DNA of 27,717 nt, from contig DLKK01000026.1 of the NCBI GenBank assembly GCA_002478955.1, forward strand, positions 935 to 28,651, read 5' to 3'. This document shows positions 6,881 to 15,692 of the stretch, piece after piece. Within the stretch, counting starts at the first letter, position 1; every line of letters starts with the position of its first letter. The notes under the pieces are model-generated. The model was not told the origin of the DNA, ran no database searches, and saw nothing but the letters and a program-made list of their open reading frames with translations. Position numbers and translations under genes: made by a program. The DNA comes from Treponema sp. UBA7590. Lineage in GTDB: Bacteria > Spirochaetota > Spirochaetia > Treponematales > Treponemataceae.

Positions 6881-7768
6881 GTGTCTGTCGTAAAAAAATC
6901 AACTGCTGCCGGCGAAAAAAAGAAACCCGCGATTTCATATTGGTCAAAAGAAAAATGCACTTGTCCGGTCTGCAAAAAAACTTTTGAAAAAGAAGTAATG
7001 CTCAGCGGAAACGGACGAATGATTGCAGGAAAACTTTCTGACGATTTGCACAGGACTTTTGAGCCTTCTGCAAAATTCGGCCGGATTTATCCTTTGATTT
7101 ATGAAATTGGAGCTTGCCCGAACTGTTATACAGCATTGATTTGGAGCGATTTTAAGGAACTTCGTGACAAAAACACAACAGATTCTCTGTTTGATTCACG
7201 GGAGGAACGCCGCGAAAAGTGCGAGACGATTTTTCCTCATTTCAATCTTAAAAAAGAGAGAACTTTGTATGACGGCTGCGCAATGTATTATCTTGCGCTT
7301 CTTACGTACAGCAAAATGCCGGCGGACAATCTTCCTACAATGAAAAGCGCATTTCTTTCTTTGCGGATGGCTTGGCTTACACGCGAACTTGACATGGCTG
7401 TTCCTGGGCACAATTTTAAATATATTTCTGATGTCATGTACCGAAAGGCGTTGTTTTTTTATCAGCAGGCGATTGTCTGTGAAACTGCAAGAACCGAAAA
7501 AAGTTCAACTTTAAGCAATTTCGGACCTGATATGGACAAAAACTATGGCTGGGATGGAGTGATTTATCTTTGCGGACTTCTTGAGTACAAATATGGCCAG
7601 CAGGAAGATATGCAGCTCAGGCTGAAAAAACTTTCAGAATCCAAAACTGCAATCGCAAGAATTTTCGGTCTTGGAAAATCTTCTAAAAATAAGCCCGGAC
7701 CGCTTCTTGAAAAAGCTAGAAATCTTTATGATTTGCTTACAAAAGAACTTAACGATGATGAATTTTAA
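6881..7768 (+). CDS. DUF2225 family protein, zinc-ribbon-like N-terminus
   Basis: A 295-residue soluble protein matching the DUF2225 pattern: an N-terminal metal-binding knuckle and an alpha-helical TPR-like body. The cysteines are C26, C28 and C31 in KCTCPVCKKTF and C79 and C82 in ACPNCYTALIW. The remainder carries repeated Leu/Tyr-rich helices suggestive of protein-protein interaction. The GTG start at 6881 follows TAGGAG (6866-6871) by 9 nt. No enzymatic motif is visible and the family has no settled function. It sits between acpS and truA in a run of closely spaced genes and is presumably co-expressed with them. Confidence 0.8.
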   Translation: MSVVKKSTAAGEKKKPAISYWSKEKCTCPVCKKTFEKEVMLSGNGRMIAGKLSDDLHRTFEPSAKFGRIYPLIYEIGACPNCYTALIWSDFKELRDKNTTDSLFDSREERREKCETIFPHFNLKKERTLYDGCAMYYLALLTYSKMPADNLPTMKSAFLSLRMAWLTRELDMAVPGHNFKYISDVMYRKALFFYQQAIVCETARTEKSSTLSNFGPDMDKNYGWDGVIYLCGLLEYKYGQQEDMQLRLKKLSESKTAIARIFGLGKSSKNKPGPLLEKARNLYDLLTKELNDDEF

Positions 7769-7782
7769 TACAAGGGCAGATT

Positions 7783-8574
7783 GTGCGTAATATTCTTCTT
7801 ACAATTTCGTATGACGGAACTGATTTTTGTGGATGGCAACGTCAGGATTCCGCTGATAAAAAAAATGTATTCCGCACTGTCCAGGGAGAAGTTGAAAATG
7901 CCCTTGAAAAACTCCATAAAATGCCGATTACGCTTTATGGTTCGGGCAGAACTGACAGTGGAGTCCACGCGGTTGCTCAGAAAGCGAATTTTTTCTCGCC
8001 GATTGACTCAATTCCTGTTGAAAAATATGTCTGCGCGCTGAATGCATTTTTGCCTCAGGATGTCCGCATAACCGACTCTTGTGAAGTTCCGGAAGGTTTT
8101 AACGCACGGCTCAGCGCGACCAGCCGAATCTACAGGTATTTTCTGACGCCAAAAAATATTCTTGCGAACAACAATCGATTTTCGTGGTTTGTGAATTATG
8201 AGCCGAATATCGAGCGCCTTAACAATTACTGCAAATGTCTTTCCGGGGAAATTGACTGCGCGTCTTTTGCGGCAAGCGGTGATAAAAGCCTTTCAACTTT
8301 CAGGTATCTTGAGGGAGCCCGTTTTTTTCGGCAGAAATCTTTTCCGGATGGCAAGGATATTGTGGTTTTCGAGATTGAAGCCAACGCATTTTTGTGGAAA
8401 ATGGTCAGGACAATAACCGGAACTCTGATAAATCTTGATAAGATAAACGCGCCGGCAGAATCTTTCCGTGAAATTCTAGAGGCAAAGGACCGCGCGAAAG
8501 CTGGAGCGACTGCGCCAGCAAAAGGGCTTTTTCTGTATGATATAAAGTTTGATGGAATCCGCCGGCATATTTAA
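7783..8574 (+). CDS. truA: tRNA pseudouridine(38-40) synthase
   Basis: A 263-residue TruA that isomerises uridines 38-40 in the tRNA anticodon stem. It opens with the family-typical ILLTISYDGTDFCGWQRQ, and the catalytic Asp is D58 in GSGRTDSGVHA. Downstream motifs include FNARLSATSRIYRYF and FLWKMVRTITGTL. Start GTG 7783 is chosen because it gives MRNILL directly before the conserved strand; the ribosome binding site is weak (AAGGGCAG). It lies 14 nt after the DUF2225 gene and ends 3 nt before the convergent priA stop, with no obvious terminator between them. Confidence 0.95.
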   Translation: MRNILLTISYDGTDFCGWQRQDSADKKNVFRTVQGEVENALEKLHKMPITLYGSGRTDSGVHAVAQKANFFSPIDSIPVEKYVCALNAFLPQDVRITDSCEVPEGFNARLSATSRIYRYFLTPKNILANNNRFSWFVNYEPNIERLNNYCKCLSGEIDCASFAASGDKSLSTFRYLEGARFFRQKSFPDGKDIVVFEIEANAFLWKMVRTITGTLINLDKINAPAESFREILEAKDRAKAGATAPAKGLFLYDIKFDGIRRHI

Positions 8575-8577
8575 GAA

Positions 8578-10581
8578 TTACAAAAGCGAAACAGGATCAA
8601 TGTCAAATTCAATGTAGACAGAAGCCGGGTGGGTGTAGTTGTATACTAAATTTGCGATTGCCTGTTGCATTGCCCTGATGTCCATACCACGAAGAATCAC
8701 CTGATATCTGAAATTCTGGCTGATTTTTAAAATAGGACATTCAGCTGGTCCGATCAAGTCAGTGTTTTTTCCGCAGAATTTTTTTAGGATTTCAACTGAG
8801 TCATTTGCAAATTTTTCCGCAAGGGTTTGTTTTGCGCTTCTGAACACAAGTCGCGCAAGCCTGCTGAACGGCGGAAATCCCAAAATTTTCCGGGTTTCCA
8901 GCTCATAATTGTAAAAAGCCTCGATTTCGCCAGAGCAGGCATATTTTATAGGCTCTTTGTACGGATTATAAGTCTGCACAAAAACTTTTCCGTCTGGAAA
9001 GTATCTTCCGGCGCGTCCCGCAACTTGAGTAATCAGGCTGAAAGTGCGCTCGCTTGCCCTGAAATCTGGCATGTGCAGCCCAGTGTCTGCAAGCAAAACG
9101 CCAACAAGCTGAAGTTTCGGAAAATTCAGTCCTTTTGCAACCATCTGCGTTCCGAGCATTATGTCGTATTCACCATTTCTGAAAGAGTCGAGCTTTTCTT
9201 GAAGTTCGCCTTTTTTTGTCAAGGCATCAGTGTCGATTCTTATGATTTTTGCGTTTGGGAATTTTGCGCGGGTTTCTGTTTCAATGTATTCAGTTCCAAA
9301 TCCGCTGTATCCAACGTCAAGGCTTGAGCATTTTGGGCAGGAACTTGGAGGTTGAATTGACCATCCGCAATAATGACATCTGAGGCGATTTTCAGCCTTG
9401 TGATATGTCATTGGAACTGAGCAGTTTTTGCATTTTATCTCGTAGCCACAGGAATTGCACCTGAAAAAATGTGTGAATCCGCGTCTGTTCAAGAACAAGA
9501 TTGTCTGTTTTTTGTGTTCAACTGTTTTTCTGATTTCATCAGCAAGTTCTTCGCTTATGCAGCCCGAATTTTCTGTCTTTGAAAGATCTATTACGTGGAT
9601 TTTCGGCATTGCTCCGCCCGCAAGTCTTTTTGTGAGCGTGTGCCGGATTAGCCGTCCGGTTTTCATGAGTTGCCATGCTTCAACGCTCGGCGTGGCGCTT
9701 CCCATGAGCAAAGGAATTCCCAACGCACTGCAACGGTGCATCGCCGCCTGTCTTGCGTGGTATCGGGGTGTTTCTCCTGATTTGTATGAACCGTCATGCT
9801 CCTCGTCAATGATTATCATTCCTAAATCTGGAACTGGTGCAAAAACTGCGCTTCTTGCGCCAATCACAATCCGCGCCTCTTTGTGCATAATTCTTCGCCA
9901 TTCGCTTAGTTTCTGGCTTGGCGTAAGCCCGGAATGCAAAACTGCGGCTGTGTTTCCGAATCTTGCTGTAACAGCTTTTACAACTTGCGGGGTCAGACCG
10001 ATTTCTGGAACAAGATAAATAACGCCTTTTCCTTTGTTCAGGAACCATTCCGCGCATTGAAGGAATACTTCTGTTTTGCCGGTGCCGGTCGGGCCATAAA
10101 GATAATGATATGAGACATTTCCTGTTTCTGCGGACTTAAGGACTGAATTCACTGCGTTGATTTGCTCGTCGCTGAGCTGGTTTGCCGTTTTTGCGGTTAT
10201 GTCATCCTCGAATGAAAATCCCGGGCAGCTTACTTCTCTTTTTGCGCGGGAAGGAATTATTGAGAAAACCGCCTCGCCGATAGAACAGATGTAATACCGT
10301 GAAATCCACACGGCAAATTCATAAATTTCCGGTGTGAAAAGAGGTTCTTTGTCTATAATTTTTGTTACAGAACGTATTTTTTCGGCAGAAACCGGGCAAT
10401 CTTCTGGAATTTTGTCGCTTATGGAAACAATAAATCCTGTCATCTTGCGGTTTCCGAACCGGACTTCAGCTCTTTTTCCTGTTTCAGGCGTTTCTTCTGG
10501 AAGGAGTTTTTCGCTGGCTTCCCATGAGTATGTGAAAGTCTGTTTCAGAGGAATGTTCAGTACAATCTGTAGATATTTCAT
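8578..10581 (-). CDS. priA: Primosomal protein N' (replication restart helicase PriA)
   Basis: A 667-residue 3'-5' DNA helicase that reloads the replisome at stalled forks. The sequence shows the N-terminal 3'BD-like region, Walker A GPTGTGKT at 163-170, the DEEH box at 259-262, motif GSATPS, a zinc-binding insert with eight cysteines in four CxxC pairs, GTEYIETE and QVAGRAGR (motif VI). It is slightly shorter than the roughly 730-residue E. coli protein but all helicase motifs are intact. Its ATG overlaps the stop of the upstream uracil-DNA glycosylase gene by 4 nt, so the two form a coupled repair/replication operon. Confidence 0.96.
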   Translation of the reverse strand: MKYLQIVLNIPLKQTFTYSWEASEKLLPEETPETGKRAEVRFGNRKMTGFIVSISDKIPEDCPVSAEKIRSVTKIIDKEPLFTPEIYEFAVWISRYYICSIGEAVFSIIPSRAKREVSCPGFSFEDDITAKTANQLSDEQINAVNSVLKSAETGNVSYHYLYGPTGTGKTEVFLQCAEWFLNKGKGVIYLVPEIGLTPQVVKAVTARFGNTAAVLHSGLTPSQKLSEWRRIMHKEARIVIGARSAVFAPVPDLGMIIIDEEHDGSYKSGETPRYHARQAAMHRCSALGIPLLMGSATPSVEAWQLMKTGRLIRHTLTKRLAGGAMPKIHVIDLSKTENSGCISEELADEIRKTVEHKKQTILFLNRRGFTHFFRCNSCGYEIKCKNCSVPMTYHKAENRLRCHYCGWSIQPPSSCPKCSSLDVGYSGFGTEYIETETRAKFPNAKIIRIDTDALTKKGELQEKLDSFRNGEYDIMLGTQMVAKGLNFPKLQLVGVLLADTGLHMPDFRASERTFSLITQVAGRAGRYFPDGKVFVQTYNPYKEPIKYACSGEIEAFYNYELETRKILGFPPFSRLARLVFRSAKQTLAEKFANDSVEILKKFCGKNTDLIGPAECPILKISQNFRYQVILRGMDIRAMQQAIANLVYNYTHPASVYIEFDIDPVSLL

Positions 10582-11468
10582 TTAGGCAAAAAATCCTTCG
10601 CGTAATCCGGGGAAAGCGTAAGCAGCTTTGATTTGAAGAATTTCAAGTCTTCCCAGGCTGGCTTTTTGAATTCAATGTTCCGCAGAAGCGCGCTCGGATG
10701 ATAAGTTATAATCAGCGGAATCTTGTTGTATTCGTAGATTTTTCCGCGGTAACGGTTCAGGGAAAATTCGCCTTCGATTCTTAAAAGATTTCTGACCGCG
10801 ACTTTCCCGACTGCAAGAATCATTTTTGGCTTTAAAATTGCAATCTGCGCATCAAGAAATGAACGGCAGGTTTCCGCCTCGTCTTTTTGAGGATCTCGGT
10901 TATACGGCGGTCTGCATTTTACTGTGTTCGCGATGTAGCAGTTCACAAAGCGGTCAAGTTGGATTGCGTTCAGCATTTTGTCCAGAAGTTTTCCGGCTGG
11001 TCCGACAAACGGAAGCCCCTGTTTATCCTCTTCTCCAGGACCTTCGCCAATTACAAGCACATCCGGATGTTCAACACCTTGCCCAGGCACGATGTGGGTT
11101 CTTTTCTGGCTTAGGCGGCATTTTGAACATTCAAGGATTTTTTTGTTGAGAGCTTCAATTGTCATTCCGTGGGCTTCAGCATTTTCTGCATTCTGAATTT
11201 CTGGAATTTTTTCTGCCTGAATATTTTTTGCGTTGCTTTCAGTTACGCTTTTCTGACAGGAATTTTCATTCATTTTTTGTGAAAAATCTGTTTTTTCTGG
11301 TGAATTTCCATTTCCGGTGCTGAATTTTTCATCCTTTCCGTCAATTTTTAGTTCTTTGTCGTCCGCGAACTCAGGTTTTTCCATAAATTCCGGTGAAGTG
11401 TAACCGTAAAAATTGTCGCTTGCCGTCTTTAAAAGATTGAAAATTAAATTTTTTTCCTGAGCATTCAT
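10578..11468 (-). CDS. Uracil-DNA glycosylase, family 4 (Fe-S), with long N-terminal extension
   Basis: A 296-residue protein whose C-terminal 190 residues form a family 4 UDG, removing uracil from DNA for base-excision repair. Motifs seen are GEGPGEEDKQGLPFVGPAG and the HPSALLR active-site loop. The four iron-sulfur cysteines are C114 and C117 (CSKC), C185 (VKCRPP) and C201 (ETCRS). The first 100 or so residues are Asn/Glu/Lys/Ser-rich and look disordered; similar extensions occur in spirochaete and phage-polymerase-like members. I place the start at ATG 11468, behind AAGAGA; an in-frame GTG at 11489 would add seven residues but has no ribosome binding site. Coupled to priA by an ATGA overlap. 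Confidence 0.88.
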   Translation of the reverse strand: MNAQEKNLIFNLLKTASDNFYGYTSPEFMEKPEFADDKELKIDGKDEKFSTGNGNSPEKTDFSQKMNENSCQKSVTESNAKNIQAEKIPEIQNAENAEAHGMTIEALNKKILECSKCRLSQKRTHIVPGQGVEHPDVLVIGEGPGEEDKQGLPFVGPAGKLLDKMLNAIQLDRFVNCYIANTVKCRPPYNRDPQKDEAETCRSFLDAQIAILKPKMILAVGKVAVRNLLRIEGEFSLNRYRGKIYEYNKIPLIITYHPSALLRNIEFKKPAWEDLKFFKSKLLTLSPDYAKDFLPK

Positions 11469-11549
11469 AAATCTCTTGTATCTTATCACTTAACTTGTAA
11501 ATCATTCAATAAATAAGTAAAATAAGAATAATGTTGATTTTTTCAAAAT

Positions 11550-11577
11550 TTGAATTTTGAGAAGATTACGCTATAAA
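11550..11577 (+). promoter_or_regulatory. Probable promoter of the outer-membrane protein gene
   Basis: TTGAAT at 11550-11555, a 16-nt spacer and TATAAA at 11572-11577, giving a start near 11584 just before the ATG at 11597. It lies in the 128-nt divergent gap between the glycosylase gene and this operon. The match is moderate in AT-rich DNA. Confidence 0.45.
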
Positions 11578-11596
11578 AAATTGTCTGGAATTTCTG

Positions 11597-13345
11597 ATGA
11601 AAAAAAATATTTTAGTTTTTTCAATTGTTTTTCTCTCTGTTGCGCTTGTTTTTTCACAGGTCAGCGTAAACCCACGGGAAGAATTCTATTCAGATGCTGT
11701 CAGCTGGTATCAGAAAGGTTATGTGGAACGACTTCCTCAGCTAAAGCCTTATCCATTGAATATTGTAAAAAATATGCTTGAGAATGTGATTCAAAATGGC
11801 GAGCCTGCGGAGCAGGAAAGGGCCTCTGAATATTTTAGTGAATTCTTTGGAAAACCTTGGCGGCTTCAAACTTCTGGCGGTTATTACGGAAAAATCTATT
11901 CGCTTGAAAATACAGAAAACAAGGATGCTGACCGTTTTGACAATTTTCATCAGGCGGCTGGCGACCTGAATTTTTCTTCTGATATTTTATTGAAAGATTT
12001 TTTTGGATTCGGTTTTTCTGCGGAGCTGCAGGGACAGAGTTCGTATATAAATTCTTCAGATGTGCTTCCGCGTTATATGACAAATTCAAGATTGTCTGTG
12101 ATTGAGCCTTTTGATTTTAATGCGGGCGACATTGATTTGCTGATGGATTTGTCAGGAAATATTTCAGTCGGAAACAGCGCTTTGTACGGAACTTTTGGGT
12201 TCAATTCGCTTGGTTATGGGCTTTTTCCTGAAGATAATCTGATTCTTTCTCCAAATTCAAAGCAGATTCTGAACGCTACGTTTAACTACGAGGGAAAATC
12301 ATTTCAGTATGCGCAAGTTTTTGGTGTGACTGGTGCTTCATATAAATTCAAGGGAAACGAATCTGATTTTTCTTTTGATAAATTTTTTGCTTTTCATTCT
12401 GTGAATGTTCCTTTTTTGAATGGAAAACTGAACATTTCGTATTTTGAGGGCGCAGTTTTTGGCGGACAGTTCAATCCTTCGTTTCTTACGCCTGTCCCGT
12501 GGGCAATAGTTTCTCTTGCGGATGGAAATTCCGAGTCAGTTTTTGCCGGCACAAAAATAGAAGTAAAACCGATGCAGTGCCTTACATGGAATACAGAATT
12601 CCTGCTGAGTGATTTGCAGGTAAAGAATTTTATCAAGTTAAAATGGAATGATGCCGCAATCCGCACAGCGTTAAAAACAGGCTTTACTTACACGCCGTTG
12701 GATTCAATCGCAAGCCTGATTTCTGTTGATTACACTCTTGTTACGCCTTACACTTTTAATGTATACGACACGGTTGACAAAAAGTACAATTACCGCACTT
12801 ATTCAAACTATGGCACACCGATTGGAACAGATTTGCTTCCTAATTCAGACCGCGTTTCAATGACTTTGAATTTTAAACCCACAAAGAATTTAAAGATTTC
12901 GACTATTTCTGCATATTCAAGACACGGAAACCAGTATGAGGATTGGGATTACGAGGATATCATCTTGCTGGACGGAACTACGGAAACAGGCACAACTTTA
13001 GCTCAAAATTCGCAGAATCTTGATTCAGCCAAAGACCAGACAGGATTTCTTATTCAGGATGACTTGATGTATACAATGCAGGCTGGAATTGATATTGAAT
13101 ACACTTTTTATTCAAAGAAATCTTCCTCGGTTTCATTTGGCTTTGGCTACACGTTTGAATTCATAAAGAATGATGGCGTAGACGATGGAATTTACACAGG
13201 AAATTATACAAATTTGAAATATTCAACGGATGAAGAAAAGAAGGCCACAGAAGATTATCTGGACAACGAAAAATTAAAATGGCAAAATCATCTTCATAAT
13301 TCATATAACCACTATTTTAGGGCAGGAGTAAAAATCAGTTTTTAA
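11597..13345 (+). CDS. Predicted outer-membrane beta-barrel protein of unknown function
   Basis: A 582-residue exported protein. It starts with a clear signal peptide (MKKNILVFSIVFLSVALVFSQ, cleavage probably around residue 20-21). A short helical region follows (AVSWYQKGYVERLPQLKPYP, then ERASEYFSEFFG). The rest is rich in alternating polar and aromatic strands with many Gly, Asn and Tyr turns, and it ends FRAGVKISF, a C-terminal Phe as in outer-membrane barrels. I recognise no named family. The ATG lies behind a weak GGA. Its stop TAATG overlaps the glycosyltransferase start by 1 nt, so the two are translationally coupled. That suggests a link between a surface protein and membrane glycolipid or envelope assembly, which is inference only. 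Confidence 0.7.
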   Translation: MKKNILVFSIVFLSVALVFSQVSVNPREEFYSDAVSWYQKGYVERLPQLKPYPLNIVKNMLENVIQNGEPAEQERASEYFSEFFGKPWRLQTSGGYYGKIYSLENTENKDADRFDNFHQAAGDLNFSSDILLKDFFGFGFSAELQGQSSYINSSDVLPRYMTNSRLSVIEPFDFNAGDIDLLMDLSGNISVGNSALYGTFGFNSLGYGLFPEDNLILSPNSKQILNATFNYEGKSFQYAQVFGVTGASYKFKGNESDFSFDKFFAFHSVNVPFLNGKLNISYFEGAVFGGQFNPSFLTPVPWAIVSLADGNSESVFAGTKIEVKPMQCLTWNTEFLLSDLQVKNFIKLKWNDAAIRTALKTGFTYTPLDSIASLISVDYTLVTPYTFNVYDTVDKKYNYRTYSNYGTPIGTDLLPNSDRVSMTLNFKPTKNLKISTISAYSRHGNQYEDWDYEDIILLDGTTETGTTLAQNSQNLDSAKDQTGFLIQDDLMYTMQAGIDIEYTFYSKKSSSVSFGFGYTFEFIKNDGVDDGIYTGNYTNLKYSTDEEKKATEDYLDNEKLKWQNHLHNSYNHYFRAGVKISF

Positions 13346-14490
13346 TGGCAAACAGGAAATTTTTATTTCTATATTTAAATACGGGCGCCGGGCATAAATC
13401 TGCCGCAAAGGTGCTTGCAAACTCAATGAAGCAAATTGATCCGGATGTTGAAATCAAGATGGAAAACGGATATAGCCGGCACGGACTTGGTCATCTTATT
13501 TTTGAAAAAGGATACAATTATTCGTTGAATTTTATCCATGGCCTTTTTCCTCTTGTTTACGATTTAGGGCAGCACAGATGGCTTCAGAGTCTTTTGAACT
13601 ACATAATCGGGCCGGAAGCTCGCCATCATCTTAGGAAAATGATTTTAAGGGAACATCCGACTGATATTGTCTGTTTTCATTTTGGTGTCACTCCGTTTGT
13701 AAAAGATGTTTTAAGAAACATTCCGTGGAATATAAATTTCACAGTCATTGTTACAGATCCTTTTACAGTGCCACACTGCTGGTTTTATGAAAAAACTCTG
13801 AATTATATGGTTTATTCACAGGAAGCAAAGCAGATTGGCGTAAAGGAATGTGGTGTCCCTGCTGAAAATATTACAGTGATTCCATTTTTGATGAATGAAA
13901 AATTCAGGAATCATAGCCAAAATAAGGATGAAATCCGGCTTTTAAAGATAAAACACGGTTTTGACCCTGAAAAAAAGGTTCTTCTTCTTGTCGGTGGAGG
14001 AGAAGGGCTTCCTGGAGCTACAGAAATTGTGAATCAGTGCATTCTTCATAAGTCAAATTTTGCCACGGCGATTATATGCGGAAGAGATATTGTAAAAAAA
14101 AGAAATATGACGCTTTTGCGGATTGCACATCCAAAATTGGATTTGCATGTCTTTGGTTTTGTTGACTATTTTGATGAGCTTGTGAAAATCTGCGACTGTG
14201 CTGTAATAAAAGCTGGTCCTGCAACTTTGATGGAAGTGCTTTCTTTTAGAAAACCGGTTATTATCAGTCGCTACATCCATAATCAGGAACTTGGAAATAT
14301 GCGTTTTGCGGTAAAAAACAATGTTGGTTATTTTATTCAGAATGCAAGAAAAATCTATAAGAAAATCAATGAAATTCTGAATGATGAGAATTTTTCTTCT
14401 GATATGCAGAAGAATTTTGACAGCATAAGCATTGATACTGATGCGTCAAAAGTTGCGGCTAAATTTCTTTCCCCAGTTCGAAACGCTTGA
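13345..14490 (+). CDS. MGDG synthase-like glycosyltransferase (GT28)
   Basis: A 381-residue glycosyltransferase resembling monogalactosyldiacylglycerol synthase and UgtP-type processive diacylglycerol glucosyltransferases. The N-terminal MGDG_synth motif NTGAGHKSAAKVLANS is clear, followed by the HPTDIVCFHFGVTPF and TDPFTVPHCWF blocks. The C-terminal half has the GT28 nucleotide-sugar region (LLLVGGGEGLPGA, CDCAVIKAGPATLMEVLSFRKPVI). The likely product is a membrane glycolipid made at the cytoplasmic face; the sugar and acceptor cannot be read from sequence. It starts at the ATG overlapping the upstream stop, and its last 32 nt overlap the end of thiI on the other strand. Confidence 0.88.
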   Translation: MANRKFLFLYLNTGAGHKSAAKVLANSMKQIDPDVEIKMENGYSRHGLGHLIFEKGYNYSLNFIHGLFPLVYDLGQHRWLQSLLNYIIGPEARHHLRKMILREHPTDIVCFHFGVTPFVKDVLRNIPWNINFTVIVTDPFTVPHCWFYEKTLNYMVYSQEAKQIGVKECGVPAENITVIPFLMNEKFRNHSQNKDEIRLLKIKHGFDPEKKVLLLVGGGEGLPGATEIVNQCILHKSNFATAIICGRDIVKKRNMTLLRIAHPKLDLHVFGFVDYFDELVKICDCAVIKAGPATLMEVLSFRKPVIISRYIHNQELGNMRFAVKNNVGYFIQNARKIYKKINEILNDENFSSDMQKNFDSISIDTDASKVAAKFLSPVRNA

Positions 14491-15634
14491 TTTCCCGCTT
14501 CTCGTAGGATTCCTTGATTAAAGCTTCCGCGTCAAGTTCATTGTAAATACGTTCTGCGTCTTCAATTCGTCCGCGTAAAACTGGATGTTTTGGACTGAAT
14601 AAAACACAGCAGTCTTCATATGGAAGAATTGACGTGTTGTATGTGCCGATAAATTCCGCGGTCTGCATAATTTCTTCTTTGTCCAGACCAACAAGAGGTC
14701 TTAGCAAAGGAAATTCTGCAAAATGCTCAGTGATATTCATGTTTTCAATTGTCTGGCTTGCGACCTGTCCAAGGCTTTCTCCGGTAACAATGCAGTCTGC
14801 CTCAATCCGTTTTGCAAGCATATTTGCAACTTTCATCATACAGACACGAAGCATAAGCGTTGACCATTCCTCTGGCGCTTTCTGTTTTATTTTCATCTGG
14901 ACATCAGTGAACGGAATTATGTTCAGATATGTTTTTAGCCCGAACTGCGAAAGTTTTGAGGCAAGTTCCTCTACTTTTTTTTGCGCCTCAATAGAAGTAT
15001 AAGGGTAGGAATGGAAGTAAACGCACTCGATTTTCATTCCTCGGCGCATCATTCTGTAGCCAGCTACCGGCGAGTCAATTCCTCCTGAAAGCAGCAAAAG
15101 CCCAAGCCCGCTGCAACCTGCCGGAAGTCCGCGGTTTCCTTTTTTTGCATCGCTGTAGACAAAAGTTCGTTCCCTGACTTCAACAAAAATTCTTATGTCC
15201 GGGTTATGTACATCGACTTCCAGAAAATCATCATCACAGACGGCCGCTCCACATTCACAGTTGATTTCAAATGAGTTAAATGGAAAACGCTTGTCTCCAC
15301 GTCGTGCCTCAATTTTAAATGTCTTTATTTTTGGATTTTGCGCTTTTTCATCCTCTGCGATTTTTCGTACGCATTTTTTTATTTCATTCAGAGCGTTTTC
15401 GCAGGTAAGAGTTTTTGCCCAGCCCGTAATTCCCAGCAGATGACTTAATGTTTCTTCAACAGTGGCAGAATCTTTTTCCTCGCAGTCAATGTAAAGTCTT
15501 CCTGCATGGCATTGAACATTTAGATTCAGGCCTTTTAAATATGTTTTTGTGTTTGTGTAAAGCAACTTTTCAAAAGTTTTTAGATTTGAGCCTTTTAGCA
15601 TAAGCTCGCCGATTTTTGCAAGATACGTAATCAT
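14459..15634 (-). CDS. thiI: tRNA 4-thiouridine synthase, short form
   Basis: A 391-residue ThiI, which adenylates U8 of tRNA and accepts sulfur to make 4-thiouridine; it can also serve thiazole synthesis. Domains run in order: N-terminal ferredoxin-like region, THUMP (about 60-170), then an adenylation domain with the PP-loop SGGIDSP at about 184-190. It ends after PYEDCCVLFSPKHP, which carries the Cys expected near the active site. The C-terminal rhodanese domain of the 482-residue E. coli protein is absent, as in many Gram-positive and archaeal forms, so sulfur must come from another carrier. No clear Shine-Dalgarno precedes the ATG at 15634. It lies 58 nt downstream of the secreted-protein gene on the same strand. 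Confidence 0.94.
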   Translation of the reverse strand: MITYLAKIGELMLKGSNLKTFEKLLYTNTKTYLKGLNLNVQCHAGRLYIDCEEKDSATVEETLSHLLGITGWAKTLTCENALNEIKKCVRKIAEDEKAQNPKIKTFKIEARRGDKRFPFNSFEINCECGAAVCDDDFLEVDVHNPDIRIFVEVRERTFVYSDAKKGNRGLPAGCSGLGLLLLSGGIDSPVAGYRMMRRGMKIECVYFHSYPYTSIEAQKKVEELASKLSQFGLKTYLNIIPFTDVQMKIKQKAPEEWSTLMLRVCMMKVANMLAKRIEADCIVTGESLGQVASQTIENMNITEHFAEFPLLRPLVGLDKEEIMQTAEFIGTYNTSILPYEDCCVLFSPKHPVLRGRIEDAERIYNELDAEALIKESYEKREIKRFELGKEI

Positions 15635-15692
15635 ATTCTAAAAAGTTTACTGTTTTTCAAAAGCCGTGAAAAGTGATTTTTATGCCCGGAAG

